Shown here piece after piece: positions 1 to 6,367 of a DNA stretch of 10,003 nucleotides. The stretch comes from an uncultured Acidobacteriota bacterium. Its GTDB lineage: Bacteria > Acidobacteriota > Thermoanaerobaculia > Gp7-AA8. The translations under genes were made by a program, and so were the position numbers. Position 1 is the stretch's first letter. Each line of letters begins with the position of its first letter. The notes under the pieces are model-generated. The model saw only the letters and a program-made list of their open reading frames with translations, was not told the DNA's origin and did not search any database. The stretch is from positions 1 to 10,003 of the forward strand of contig CAMPKJ010000181.1 in assembly GCA_946887105.1 (NCBI GenBank), in the 5' to 3' direction.

Positions 1-310
1 CGAGAAACGATTGCAGATGCGCATCGAGGAATCGCGCGTAGAGCGCGTGCGCGTCCAGTTCCTCGAGACGGATCGGCGAGGGATCGCCGAGGAGATCGCG
101 CAGATTCGATGCGGGGTCGGTGGTGAAGAGGATGGTGGGACGGGTCGAGGAGTAGTGCAGCGCGGCCGCGACTGACACGGTGGTCTTGCCGACGCCGCCT
201 TTGCCACCGAACAAGACCACGCGGCGCGACGAAAGCTCGTCCAGCGCGCCTAACAACGATGAACGATGAACGATGAACGATGAATCGGCCGCGTGAGCTT
301 CATCGTTCAT
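1..310 (-). CDS. ArsA/Get3-type ATPase, N-terminal part (runs off left edge)
   Basis: Only the first ~103 residues are present; the gene continues past position 1. A deviant Walker A (GGKGGVGKTT, residues about 35-44) is followed by a TDPASNLRDLLGD segment, then LEELDAHALYARFLD. The TDPA(H/S)-x-L-x-D-x-x-G pattern followed by an 'eiD' region is typical of ArsA/Get3/TRC40 ATPases rather than ParA or MinD. Known members drive arsenite efflux or chaperone hydrophobic tail-anchored proteins as dimers. Following gvpG, a role in handling hydrophobic gas vesicle shell protein is conceivable, but that is inference. The ATG at 308-310 lies inside a heptamer repeat and gives 18 repeat-derived residues before LLGALDEL. 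A TTG at 254-256 would start just outside the repeat and give a more normal spacing to the P-loop. The start is therefore uncertain; the family call is fairly sure. Confidence 0.82.
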   Translation of the reverse strand, partial: MNDEAHAADSSFIVHRSSLLGALDELSSRRVVLFGGKGGVGKTTVSVAAALHYSSTRPTILFTTDPASNLRDLLGDPSPIRLEELDAHALYARFLDAHLQSFL

Positions 311-328
311 CGTTCATCGTTCATCGTT
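255..328. repeat. Perfect 30-bp inverted repeat built of tandem heptamers
   Basis: The left arm (255-284) is about four copies of the 7-mer TGAACGA. The right arm (299-328) is its exact reverse complement over 30 bp, with a 14-nt spacer (285-298). It can fold as a long hairpin in RNA or a cruciform in DNA. In gene direction (minus) the repeat begins inside the last codons of gvpG, supplies its TGA stop, and extends into the 5' end of the ATPase gene. There is no T-tract, so a simple Rho-independent terminator is unlikely. Confidence 0.95.
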
Positions 329-653
329 CGTTCCGGTCGCCGTAGCCGGTGTAGATGCCGATGCCGCCCTCTTCCTCGCCGCGGTCGGCCGCGTACTGCC
401 GCGCCAGTGCTTCCTTGCGCGCGCGGATGTCGCGCAACGCCTGAAACACCACCGCCTCTTCGGCCACGTAATCCTCTTCGCTGATCTCGCCGAGCTCGAG
501 GCGCATCTGCAGCTCGATGAGCCGCTCCTTCCAGGGCTGATCGTTCATCAGCTCCTCGTCGGCCATCTTCTGGATCGTATTCATGACCCAGCGGAAGCCG
601 GCGATCGGCCCGGTGATCGGCAGCAGCAGGATGTCGTCGAGCAGAAAGGCCAT
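321..653 (-). CDS. gvpG: Gas vesicle protein GvpG
   Basis: A 110-aa cytoplasmic protein of the GvpG family. This is a small, mostly helical accessory factor needed for gas vesicle assembly and thought to work with GvpF/GvpL around the shell protein GvpA. Visible family features are the N-terminal LLLPITGP segment (about residues 9-16) and the charged stretch LELGEISEEDYVAEE (about 52-66), followed by a helix rich in Arg, Glu and Ala. The C-terminus is Gly/Glu-rich (EEEGGIGIYTGYGDR). The start ATG lies 10 bp after the stop of the upstream dioxygenase, so the two are probably co-transcribed; no strong ribosome-binding site is visible. The last three codons and the TGA stop fall within the first units of a heptamer repeat, so the C-terminal NER may be repeat-derived. 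Length matches the family. Confidence 0.9.
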   Translation of the reverse strand: MAFLLDDILLLPITGPIAGFRWVMNTIQKMADEELMNDQPWKERLIELQMRLELGEISEEDYVAEEAVVFQALRDIRARKEALARQYAADRGEEEGGIGIYTGYGDRNER

Positions 654-663
654 GTCGGTTTGC

Positions 664-1644
664 TTATGGTCGCAGAAGTCGCGCGATGGCGTTACGAATC
701 CCTTTCACCTGCCGCTTCGCCCGTCGCGGCACGGCCGCCCACGGCGGCAGCTCGCGCGGCGGCCACTCGCCGGGATTCGCAATCTCCCTGCCGTTGTAGA
801 ACTGCGGCACAGGCTGGCCGGTGCGCATGTCGTGAATGGTGCGCGTGACGATCTTGCCCAGGCCGAGGTCGGAGAAGAGGGGCGTGTAGTAGATGCAGCC
901 CTCGAAGTAATAGTGCGTAACCTGCGAGAGGCGCGTGCGGTCGGTATCCGCGATCGGACTGCCGCCGTGGAACAGATTCGCGGACCAGATCAGCGATTGC
1001 CCGCGCCTCATCTGCAGCTCGATGCGCTCCTGGCGCTGTGCCTTCATCAGCTCCTCGACGAAGTCCTCGTAGTGCGGGTACTTCTCATAGCCGATCGTGC
1101 CGGTGGCGGTGATGCCGATGTCGTGCATGTCGAAGCGCGGAAGGCGTTGCGAGGTCGGGTAGTAATGCAACGGTCCATTGCGCAGATCGACGTCTTCGAG
1201 CGCGGTCCAGACGCCGGCCATGAAGCCGTACGGGATGGAGTCGAAATGGATGATGTCGCTATGCGTGCGCTGCTGCGACCCGACCCGGAAATTGAGCGAC
1301 TGGAAGGGGATCGGCTTGCGGCCGTAGAGGATCTCGAGCAGCTTCAGGATGCGCGGCGCGACCGCGATCTCCTTCACGTGCTCGTTCCACCACCACGCGT
1401 CCTGAATGCGCGTCGCGTCGGAGTAATACCCCTCGTAATTCGGCACGAAACGATCGCGGAGCGTGGCGTTGACCTTCTCGACGGTCGTGCCGGAGATCTC
1501 CGGATCGACGATCACATAACCGTGCTCGGCAAAAAACGAGACGATCTTCTTCGTCTCCGGATCCAATCCCGAGGCCTCCAGCGCGCTCGCAAAGAACGGC
1601 GAGTCGGTCCAGGGGCGGTTGGGGAGGGGGGTCATCTGGGTCAT
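664..1644 (-). CDS. PhyH-family Fe(II)/2-oxoglutarate dioxygenase within a gas vesicle operon
   Basis: A 326-aa protein of the phytanoyl-CoA dioxygenase (PhyH) superfamily, whose members hydroxylate lipids, amino acids or secondary metabolites using O2, Fe(II) and 2-oxoglutarate. The proximal iron-binding motif is H128-S-D130 (in RTHSDIIHFDSIP), the distal histidine is H226 (WSANLFHGG), and R238 (or R236) in DTDRTR is the likely 2-oxoglutarate contact. The active site therefore looks intact. A Trp-rich patch (AWWW, about 83-86) precedes the core. There is no signal peptide. The reading frame stays open to 1821, but that extension would overlap gvpF and translate a palindromic repeat, so I chose the ATG at 1644; another Met lies at 1635. 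It sits between gvpF/L and gvpG on the same strand, 10 bp before gvpG. The substrate is unknown. Confidence 0.85.
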   Translation of the reverse strand: MTQMTPLPNRPWTDSPFFASALEASGLDPETKKIVSFFAEHGYVIVDPEISGTTVEKVNATLRDRFVPNYEGYYSDATRIQDAWWWNEHVKEIAVAPRILKLLEILYGRKPIPFQSLNFRVGSQQRTHSDIIHFDSIPYGFMAGVWTALEDVDLRNGPLHYYPTSQRLPRFDMHDIGITATGTIGYEKYPHYEDFVEELMKAQRQERIELQMRRGQSLIWSANLFHGGSPIADTDRTRLSQVTHYYFEGCIYYTPLFSDLGLGKIVTRTIHDMRTGQPVPQFYNGREIANPGEWPPRELPPWAAVPRRAKRQVKGIRNAIARLLRP

Positions 1645-1676
1645 CAACAGCGAGAAAGGGCGTTCTCTTTCGGGAT

Positions 1677-1746
1677 GTTGTCGGTTGTCAGTTGTCTGTG
1701 CGGTGTCGCTCGAGCGATGACTCACAGACAACCGACAACTGACAAC
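1677..1746. repeat. Heptamer-based 70-bp near-palindrome between gvpF and phyH
   Basis: The left arm (1677-1700) contains 7-bp units GTTGTCG/GTTGTCA. The right arm (1723-1746) is the reverse complement over 24 bp with two mismatches, which would be G-U pairs in RNA. The two unit variants occur in swapped order in the arms. The 22-nt spacer carries a perfect 12-bp palindrome, TCGCTCGAGCGA (1706-1717), centred exactly on the same symmetry axis. The element fills most of the 119-bp gvpF-phyH gap. No T-tract follows. Confidence 0.92.
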
Positions 1747-1763
1747 CACGCGCGCAGCGCGTG
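1747..1763. repeat. Short GC hairpin directly after the gvpF stop
   Basis: Arms CACGCGC (1747-1753) and GCGCGTG (1757-1763) flank a 3-nt loop and abut the gvpF stop codon (1764-1766). It lies between gvpF and the larger heptamer palindrome. It could slow RNA decay or attenuate transcription. It lacks a U-tract, so calling it a terminator is not justified. Confidence 0.5.
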
Positions 1764-2561
1764 CTACCTCTCCGCGCGTTCCAGCTTCAACCGGATATTG
1801 ACGAAGTTGTACGGCGGCCACGGTCCGGTGTAGAGAAACGACAGCTTGTTCTCGTACTTTTTCGCGATCTCCGAGATCTGATCGTCGAAGGCCTTGGTCT
1901 TGTCGCGCTCGACCAGGAACGCGGCGTTCATGATCATCTTGTCGCCGATCGGCTTGTTCGAGCGCGAGGCGATGGCGGCGTCGCGGAGCGCTTCGTAGAT
2001 CTCCGTCACGTACGCGTCGGCCTTAGCCTGCAGCGCCGATTCGACCACCCGGCCGAGCTGCATGCGCGAGAAGTAGGTCGAGGTCGAGGTATTGGACTGG
2101 ATCTCTTCCTTCAGGCGGCGGATCTCTTCGTTCTCGTTCTCGATTTCCTTGACCACCTGGTCCTTGTCCCAGTTCACCTTCAGGCCGAACTCGATCTTCC
2201 CTTCCATCTTCTGGAGCACGTCGCTGAGCGCTTCGTACGTCCCCTTGAGGAACTCCTTGATGTCGTTCTCGGTGCGGAAGACGGTGCCGAAGCTCATCGG
2301 AAGAACGGTGAAGTCCTTCATCACCAGTTCATTGACGTGCTCGTGCGCGAGCGCGTTCTCGCGCGTCGGATCGAAGACGATCAGCGGGCAGTTGGAGACC
2401 ACCGCCGCGAACTCGCGATGGTGCACGCTGTAGACGCGATCGCCGCGGCCGCCGATGCCGACCGCACCGAAGTCGCGTTTTGCGTCCGTCTTGATGATGC
2501 AGTAGACGTACTTGCCCTGCTCCGACTCCGTCTGGTGGGACCCGTGCACCTGTTCGCTCAT
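1764..2561 (-). CDS. gvpF: Gas vesicle protein GvpF/GvpL
   Basis: A 265-aa protein of the GvpL/GvpF family, accessory factors that bind the shell protein GvpA early in gas vesicle assembly. Family hallmarks are the N-terminal KYVYCII strand (about 17-23), the central VLPMSFGTVF motif (about 86-95), a Glu/Lys-rich coiled-coil-like helix (about 133-156), and the C-terminal GPWPPYNFV motif (about 246-254). The ATG at 2561 is preceded by a good ribosome-binding site (GAGGA, 6 nt away) and fits family length. The frame is open further upstream, but that part lies inside mutY. It is the first visible gene of the minus-strand gvp set. GvpF and GvpL are paralogues and I cannot separate them from sequence alone, so the symbol is provisional. 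Confidence 0.92.
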   Translation of the reverse strand: MSEQVHGSHQTESEQGKYVYCIIKTDAKRDFGAVGIGGRGDRVYSVHHREFAAVVSNCPLIVFDPTRENALAHEHVNELVMKDFTVLPMSFGTVFRTENDIKEFLKGTYEALSDVLQKMEGKIEFGLKVNWDKDQVVKEIENENEEIRRLKEEIQSNTSTSTYFSRMQLGRVVESALQAKADAYVTEIYEALRDAAIASRSNKPIGDKMIMNAAFLVERDKTKAFDDQISEIAKKYENKLSFLYTGPWPPYNFVNIRLKLERAER

Positions 2562-2605
2562 GGACGTTCCTCGTGCTGCCGACCCGAAGAATACAATATG
2601 GCGCG
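2562..2605. promoter_or_regulatory. Compressed divergent start region of gvpF and mutY
   Basis: The gvpF Shine-Dalgarno (GAGGA on minus, 2568-2572) is clear. The GTG start of mutY follows immediately on the other strand. A short AT-rich island (2588-2599, containing TACAAT on plus and TATTCT on minus) stands out in GC-rich surroundings and could hold a -10 box for either direction, but I find no -35 box at proper spacing. If mutY starts at TTG 2606 instead of GTG 2573, this would be a true non-coding divergent promoter. Confidence 0.4.
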
Positions 2606-3601
2606 TTGCAAGCCCCAGACCTCCGGCGGACAGCCCGTCTCCTCGAAACGTGGTTCCACCGCCATCAGCGCCCGCTCCCGTGGCGCGACGCGTACGAGCC
2701 ATATTACGTATGGATCTCGGAAGTGATGCTGCAACAGACGCGCATGGAGGTGGTGCTGCCGTACTTCGCGCGATTTCTGGCGCGTTTTCCTTCGCTGGCA
2801 CTGCTCGCCGCCGCCACCGACGATGAGGTGACCGCAGCATGGTCGGGACTCGGCTACTACCGGCGCGCGCGGATGCTGCGCGCCGGCGCGGCGTCGGTGA
2901 TGGAACGCTTCGGCGGCGTGATTCCGTCGTCTGTCGAGGACCTGCTCAACATCCCCGGAATCGGCCGCTACACCGCGGGCGCGATCGCGTCGATCGCATT
3001 CGATGGGCGCGCGCCGATCGTCGACGGCAACGTCGCTCGCGTCGTGGCGCGCGTGTTCGGCGATGACGGCGACGCCTGGCGGCGCGCCGAGGAACTGGTG
3101 CGCGCGTGCAAGTCCCCGCGGATGCTCAATCAGAGCGTGATGGAGCTCGGCGCGCTGATCTGCACGCCGCGCAATCCGTCGTGCCTGCTCTGTCCGGTGC
3201 GCGGTGAGTGCGTCGCCGTCGCAACGGGACGCGTCGACGAATTGCCGCGCCCCAGGGAAAAGAAGGCACCGCGTCAACTCAGCATCGCGCTCTACCTGAT
3301 CCGCGATCGCAAAGGCCGCGTGCTCATGCGCCGCGAATCAGGGGCGCTGATGAAGGACCTCTATCACTTGCCTCACGGCGACACGTCGCTCCTCACCGGA
3401 CAGCCGCTCGCACCCGCGCACCGCGAGCTCCTGGGCAGCTTCAAACACACCGTGACCACGCGCAAGATCGAGTTCACGGTCTACGCGGCGGAATCGCGCA
3501 AAGCCCGCGGCTACGAATGGATCGATCCGGCGCGCCTGAGCGAGCTCCCCCATCCCTCGTATGTCCGGAAGGCTCTCGCCTTCCGGAAGAGTGAAGGGTG
3601 A
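2573..3601 (+). CDS. mutY: Adenine DNA glycosylase MutY
   Basis: Removes adenine mispaired with 8-oxoguanine, preventing G:C to T:A mutations. The numbering assumes a GTG start (342 aa). Visible features are LPWRD (35-39), the catalytic Glu in ISEVMLQQT (E50), the helix-hairpin-helix LLNIPGIGRYTAGA (124-137), the catalytic Asp in VDGNVARV (D151), and a complete [4Fe-4S] motif C197-x6-C204-x2-C207-x5-C213. The C-terminal ~100 residues match the NUDIX-like 8-oxoG recognition domain. Its recognition loop reads F-K-H where the well-studied enzymes have F-S-H. No ribosome-binding site supports the GTG; a TTG at 2606 would give an N-terminus (LQAPDLRRT) with a distance to LPW close to that of E. 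coli MutY. The last codons (SEG, stop) are made of heptamer repeat. It is divergent from gvpF and functionally unrelated to it. Confidence 0.95.
   Translation: MLPTRRIQYGALQAPDLRRTARLLETWFHRHQRPLPWRDAYEPYYVWISEVMLQQTRMEVVLPYFARFLARFPSLALLAAATDDEVTAAWSGLGYYRRARMLRAGAASVMERFGGVIPSSVEDLLNIPGIGRYTAGAIASIAFDGRAPIVDGNVARVVARVFGDDGDAWRRAEELVRACKSPRMLNQSVMELGALICTPRNPSCLLCPVRGECVAVATGRVDELPRPREKKAPRQLSIALYLIRDRKGRVLMRRESGALMKDLYHLPHGDTSLLTGQPLAPAHRELLGSFKHTVTTRKIEFTVYAAESRKARGYEWIDPARLSELPHPSYVRKALAFRKSEG
3564..3587. repeat. 10-bp perfect hairpin in the 3' end of mutY
   Basis: TCCGGAAGGC (3564-3573) and GCCTTCCGGA (3578-3587) form a perfect 10-bp stem with a 4-nt loop (TCTC). It lies inside the last codons of mutY, a few bases before the heptamer repeat. 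With no following T-run it is not a classical terminator. It could be a small palindromic insertion that reshaped the MutY tail (VRKALAFRKSEG). Confidence 0.85.
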
Positions 3602-3657
3602 AGAGTGAAGGGTGAAAACGCCCGAGCATCCCTTCCCTCTTCACCCTTCACCCTTCA
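3592..3657. repeat. Heptamer-based inverted repeat between mutY and the propeller gene
   Basis: The left arm (3592-3616) consists of 7-mers TGAAGGG and TGAAGAG; the right arm (3633-3657) is its inverted copy. The first 12 bp match perfectly. Beyond that are A/G exchanges caused by the order of the two unit variants (allowed as G-U pairs in RNA) and one further mismatch. The left arm provides the stop codon of mutY (3599-3601). The right arm ends 10 bp before the likely start of the next gene, where a ribosome-binding site would be expected. Confidence 0.9.
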
Positions 3658-3667
3658 TACTTCGACC

Positions 3668-6367
3668 ATGCCCGGGCGTGTGAAAGCGGTCGTTCTCCTC
3701 TCTCTCCTTCTCCTTCTCGCCAGTCACGCCGTCGCCGATTGTTCGCTGTGGACGGCGACCACCAGCAGTCCCTTCCGGACCACGGCCCTCGACCTCTCCG
3801 TCGACGGCGAGTTTCTCTGGGTCGCGACCGGCTACGGGGTGCAACTCCTCGAAGACGGCCGGATCGTCGACGCCATCGGTCTTCCGGGCACGACCCGCGT
3901 CGTGCGCGCGCACGGCGGCAACGGGATCGCGTACGCCGGCAGCGGCTCGTCGGTCTACGTGCTGCGCCGCGAGGGCCGCACCATCAGCCGGCTGACCTCC
4001 GTCCCAGCCGGCAGCACGGTGAACGACCTCGAGATCGTCTCGGCGGCGCTGTTCGCGGCCACGAGCGCCGGCATCGCGCATTTCGACATCCTGAGCCCGG
4101 CCGCGCCGGTACGAACGACCGTCGTACTGCCCACCAGCACCCCGCAAGTGACGTCGCTCGCGTCGGCGAAGAGCAAGCTGTACGCGGCCGACAACGACGC
4201 CACGGTCGAAGTGTTCTCGCTGAGCATTCCGCTGCTGCCGCAGCACATCGGCACGCTCGCGTCCGCGCCGCGCGCGAGTGCCGTGCACGCCACCGCGGAC
4301 GACGAGGTGTTCATCTCCGATCGCTTCGGCCAATTCACCGACATTTACCTAGGCACAGCCTTCCTCGGACGCGTCTCCGTGGTGGCCACGTCCTTCGCCG
4401 CGTCATCCGGCGACGTGCACTTCCTCTCCGGCACCGATCGCACCATCCGCGCGGTCGATTTCTCATCGCTCGCGAACCTCACCGAGGTGTATGCCGCGCA
4501 ACTGCCGACCACGGACGGCACGGTCAACTTCATCAACGCGATGGCGCTGATCGGCGACACGCTGTACGTCGCCGCCGGCGACATCGGCGTAGTGACGCTC
4601 GACACGACCACCGCGATTGCCAGGCCGTATCGGCTGGTCAGTTCCAACATCAGCCCAGCCACGAGCGTGGTCACCTCGGACGACAAGGCGTGGTTCACCA
4701 ATGCGGGCGGCAGGATCCTGCAACAGCGCATCGATCCGGCCGGCATCGCACTCGTCGAAGAGCGTGCATGGAATGCGGAGGCGGGCGCGGTCGTGCGCGA
4801 CCATCGCGACAACGGCTTGCTGACCACCAACGGCGCAAAGGCGACCGTCTGGGCACTGGTCTCCGCAACGCCGGTGCAGGCCACGAACGTCACGTTCGCG
4901 GCGCCGATCCTCGACGCCGTGCTGTCCGATACGCACCTCGTGGCGTTGCTCGGCGACGGCAGCGTCTGGATCGCACCGAATGGACAGACCACGCCGGCGA
5001 AGGTGAACGTCCCGCCGATGACGCTTCTGGAGCGCGAAGGCTCGGCGATCGCTCTCGCCGAAGTACGCGCAGAGGATCAGAAGACCGTGCTGCATCACTA
5101 CCCGGCCGGCGATTTCGCGGTCGAGCCGCAGCGCGTCACGATGGACGGGGCGGCCGCGGGAACCATCGCGCTGACAGCCACACGCGCGGCGATCTTCACT
5201 TTCAAAGGCGTCAACTTCATCGACATTCCGAGCGGAAACGTCGGCGTGGTCCCGAACTCGAACCTGATCATCCCGCGGCAGATGGCCTTCTCCAACGGCA
5301 ACCTGCTGATGATGGACTCGCGGCGGCTGCTGGTTTACGACAACGCGCAGGTCCTGTTCCGCGATCACGAGCTGCCGGCGGAGGCTCTGGAATTCGACCT
5401 CACCGCGACGATCGCGGCGATCGCGACGGTGAAAGGGCACACGGCGCTTCGCTTTCTGGCCGAGCTGCCGCGCCCCGACGCTCCGTTCACGAACCGCTAC
5501 TACACCCAGCTCGCGGCGGGCGCGGGCCGCGCGTATCTCTTCGATGACGAAGGGATCGACGTCATCTCGACGGTCCTGCCGGCCACGCCGCGATTCATGA
5601 CCCGGATCCCGGCCGCCGGCACGATCGACCTCGCCGCGAACGACGCGGGGCTGTTCACGCTGTCGGGCAGCGGCACCGTCACCGCCTACTCGCGCGCGGG
5701 GGTGTCGTACGCGCAGAAGAGCATCAGCGAGGGCTTCGATTCGCAGGCGATTGCCGTTCGCACGGCCGGAAACGCGGTGTGGGCGTCGATCGGCGCCGGC
5801 TGCACGATCCAAGGCTGCCGCGAGCGGAAGACGTTCGTCCTCGATCCGAACACGCTCGCCGTCACGGCCACGATGACCGGCAGCATCACCGACGTGGTGG
5901 TCTCCGGCTCGCGCGCCTACGCGGTGTTCGCGTTTCCGGAAGAGATCCGCGTGCTGAACATCGCCGATCCGCTGCATCCCGCGCCGCTCGTGACCGCCCC
6001 GGCGCCGCCTCTCCCGTCGGCGATCGCGGTGTCAGCCGGCAAGGTGTACGTGCTGGCCGGCAAGGTCTTCGAGTATGCCGAGGCCACGCTCACGCAGACG
6101 GGCGAGCACCTCACCGGCGGTCCGACCGCCGCGCGGCACCGCCTGCGCATCGATGGCTCGTGCGCGGTGATCAGCCGCGATGCGAATCCGCCCGTGCTGT
6201 ACGACCTGCCGTCGTGGACGCCGAGCGCGACGCAGTTCACGATGCCGTCGCCGCTCCGCTCGTTCGTCATGCAGCAGTCGATGCTGCTCTTCCTCACCGA
6301 TCACTCGCTGGAGCTCGCCTATCCGGCGACCGCGGGGCCGAATCCGCGACGGAGAGCGACGCGGTAA
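3668..6367 (+). CDS. Large secreted beta-propeller-like (LVIVD/WD40-type) protein
   Basis: An 899-aa protein. The N-terminus has a clear signal peptide: basic MPGRVK, hydrophobic VVLLSLLLLLA, and likely signal peptidase I cleavage after AVA (residue 23). C25 is not in a lipobox. The rest is a long run of 40-60-residue beta-rich blades with phrases such as LWVATGYGVQLL (50-61), LYVAAGDIGVVTL (299-311), AYLFDDEGIDVIST (622-635) and VLNIADPLHPAPLVT (762-776). The last resembles LVIVD repeats of bacterial surface proteins. Two propellers (about 25-420 and 420-880) would fit the length. A Cys pair in GAGCTIQGC (712, 717) could form a disulfide. There is no C-terminal anchor, so it is probably periplasmic or secreted. 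The ATG at 3668 was chosen because it begins the signal peptide; an in-frame GTG at 3605 lies in the repeat. Specific function is unknown. Confidence 0.85.
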   Translation: MPGRVKAVVLLSLLLLLASHAVADCSLWTATTSSPFRTTALDLSVDGEFLWVATGYGVQLLEDGRIVDAIGLPGTTRVVRAHGGNGIAYAGSGSSVYVLRREGRTISRLTSVPAGSTVNDLEIVSAALFAATSAGIAHFDILSPAAPVRTTVVLPTSTPQVTSLASAKSKLYAADNDATVEVFSLSIPLLPQHIGTLASAPRASAVHATADDEVFISDRFGQFTDIYLGTAFLGRVSVVATSFAASSGDVHFLSGTDRTIRAVDFSSLANLTEVYAAQLPTTDGTVNFINAMALIGDTLYVAAGDIGVVTLDTTTAIARPYRLVSSNISPATSVVTSDDKAWFTNAGGRILQQRIDPAGIALVEERAWNAEAGAVVRDHRDNGLLTTNGAKATVWALVSATPVQATNVTFAAPILDAVLSDTHLVALLGDGSVWIAPNGQTTPAKVNVPPMTLLEREGSAIALAEVRAEDQKTVLHHYPAGDFAVEPQRVTMDGAAAGTIALTATRAAIFTFKGVNFIDIPSGNVGVVPNSNLIIPRQMAFSNGNLLMMDSRRLLVYDNAQVLFRDHELPAEALEFDLTATIAAIATVKGHTALRFLAELPRPDAPFTNRYYTQLAAGAGRAYLFDDEGIDVISTVLPATPRFMTRIPAAGTIDLAANDAGLFTLSGSGTVTAYSRAGVSYAQKSISEGFDSQAIAVRTAGNAVWASIGAGCTIQGCRERKTFVLDPNTLAVTATMTGSITDVVVSGSRAYAVFAFPEEIRVLNIADPLHPAPLVTAPAPPLPSAIAVSAGKVYVLAGKVFEYAEATLTQTGEHLTGGPTAARHRLRIDGSCAVISRDANPPVLYDLPSWTPSATQFTMPSPLRSFVMQQSMLLFLTDHSLELAYPATAGPNPRRRATR

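Noticed and set aside
255..328. Heptamer arrays as a CRISPR array
   Set aside because: Units are 7 bp and contiguous with no unique spacers, and no cas gene is near.
504..1025. A 16-bp identical stretch (CATCTGCAGCTCGATG) in gvpG (504-519) and in the dioxygenase gene (about 1010-1025)
   Set aside because: Both encode IELQM in a helical context and flanking sequence differs; best explained by chance and shared codon use rather than duplication.
664..1821. Longer form of the dioxygenase starting at 1821
   Set aside because: It would overlap gvpF by ~58 bp and translate the 1677-1746 palindrome; PhyH homology begins after the ATG at 1644.
583..1833. Long plus-strand open frame (416 codons) opposite the dioxygenase
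   Set aside because: Arg/Leu/Val-rich translation with no domain; it is the antisense shadow of the PhyH gene, whose motifs are intact on the minus strand.
1764..2840. Longer form of GvpF starting at 2840
   Set aside because: It would run through the mutY coding region; the ATG at 2561 has a strong ribosome-binding site and fits family length.
3592..3657. Heptamer inverted repeats as Rho-independent terminators
   Set aside because: No T-run follows any of them on the relevant strand, and one runs into the start of the next gene.
4463..5977. Minus-strand open frame of 504 codons opposite the propeller gene
   Set aside because: Translation is dominated by Arg, Asp, His and Val, typical of antisense shadows in GC-rich genes; the plus-strand product has a signal peptide and coherent blades.
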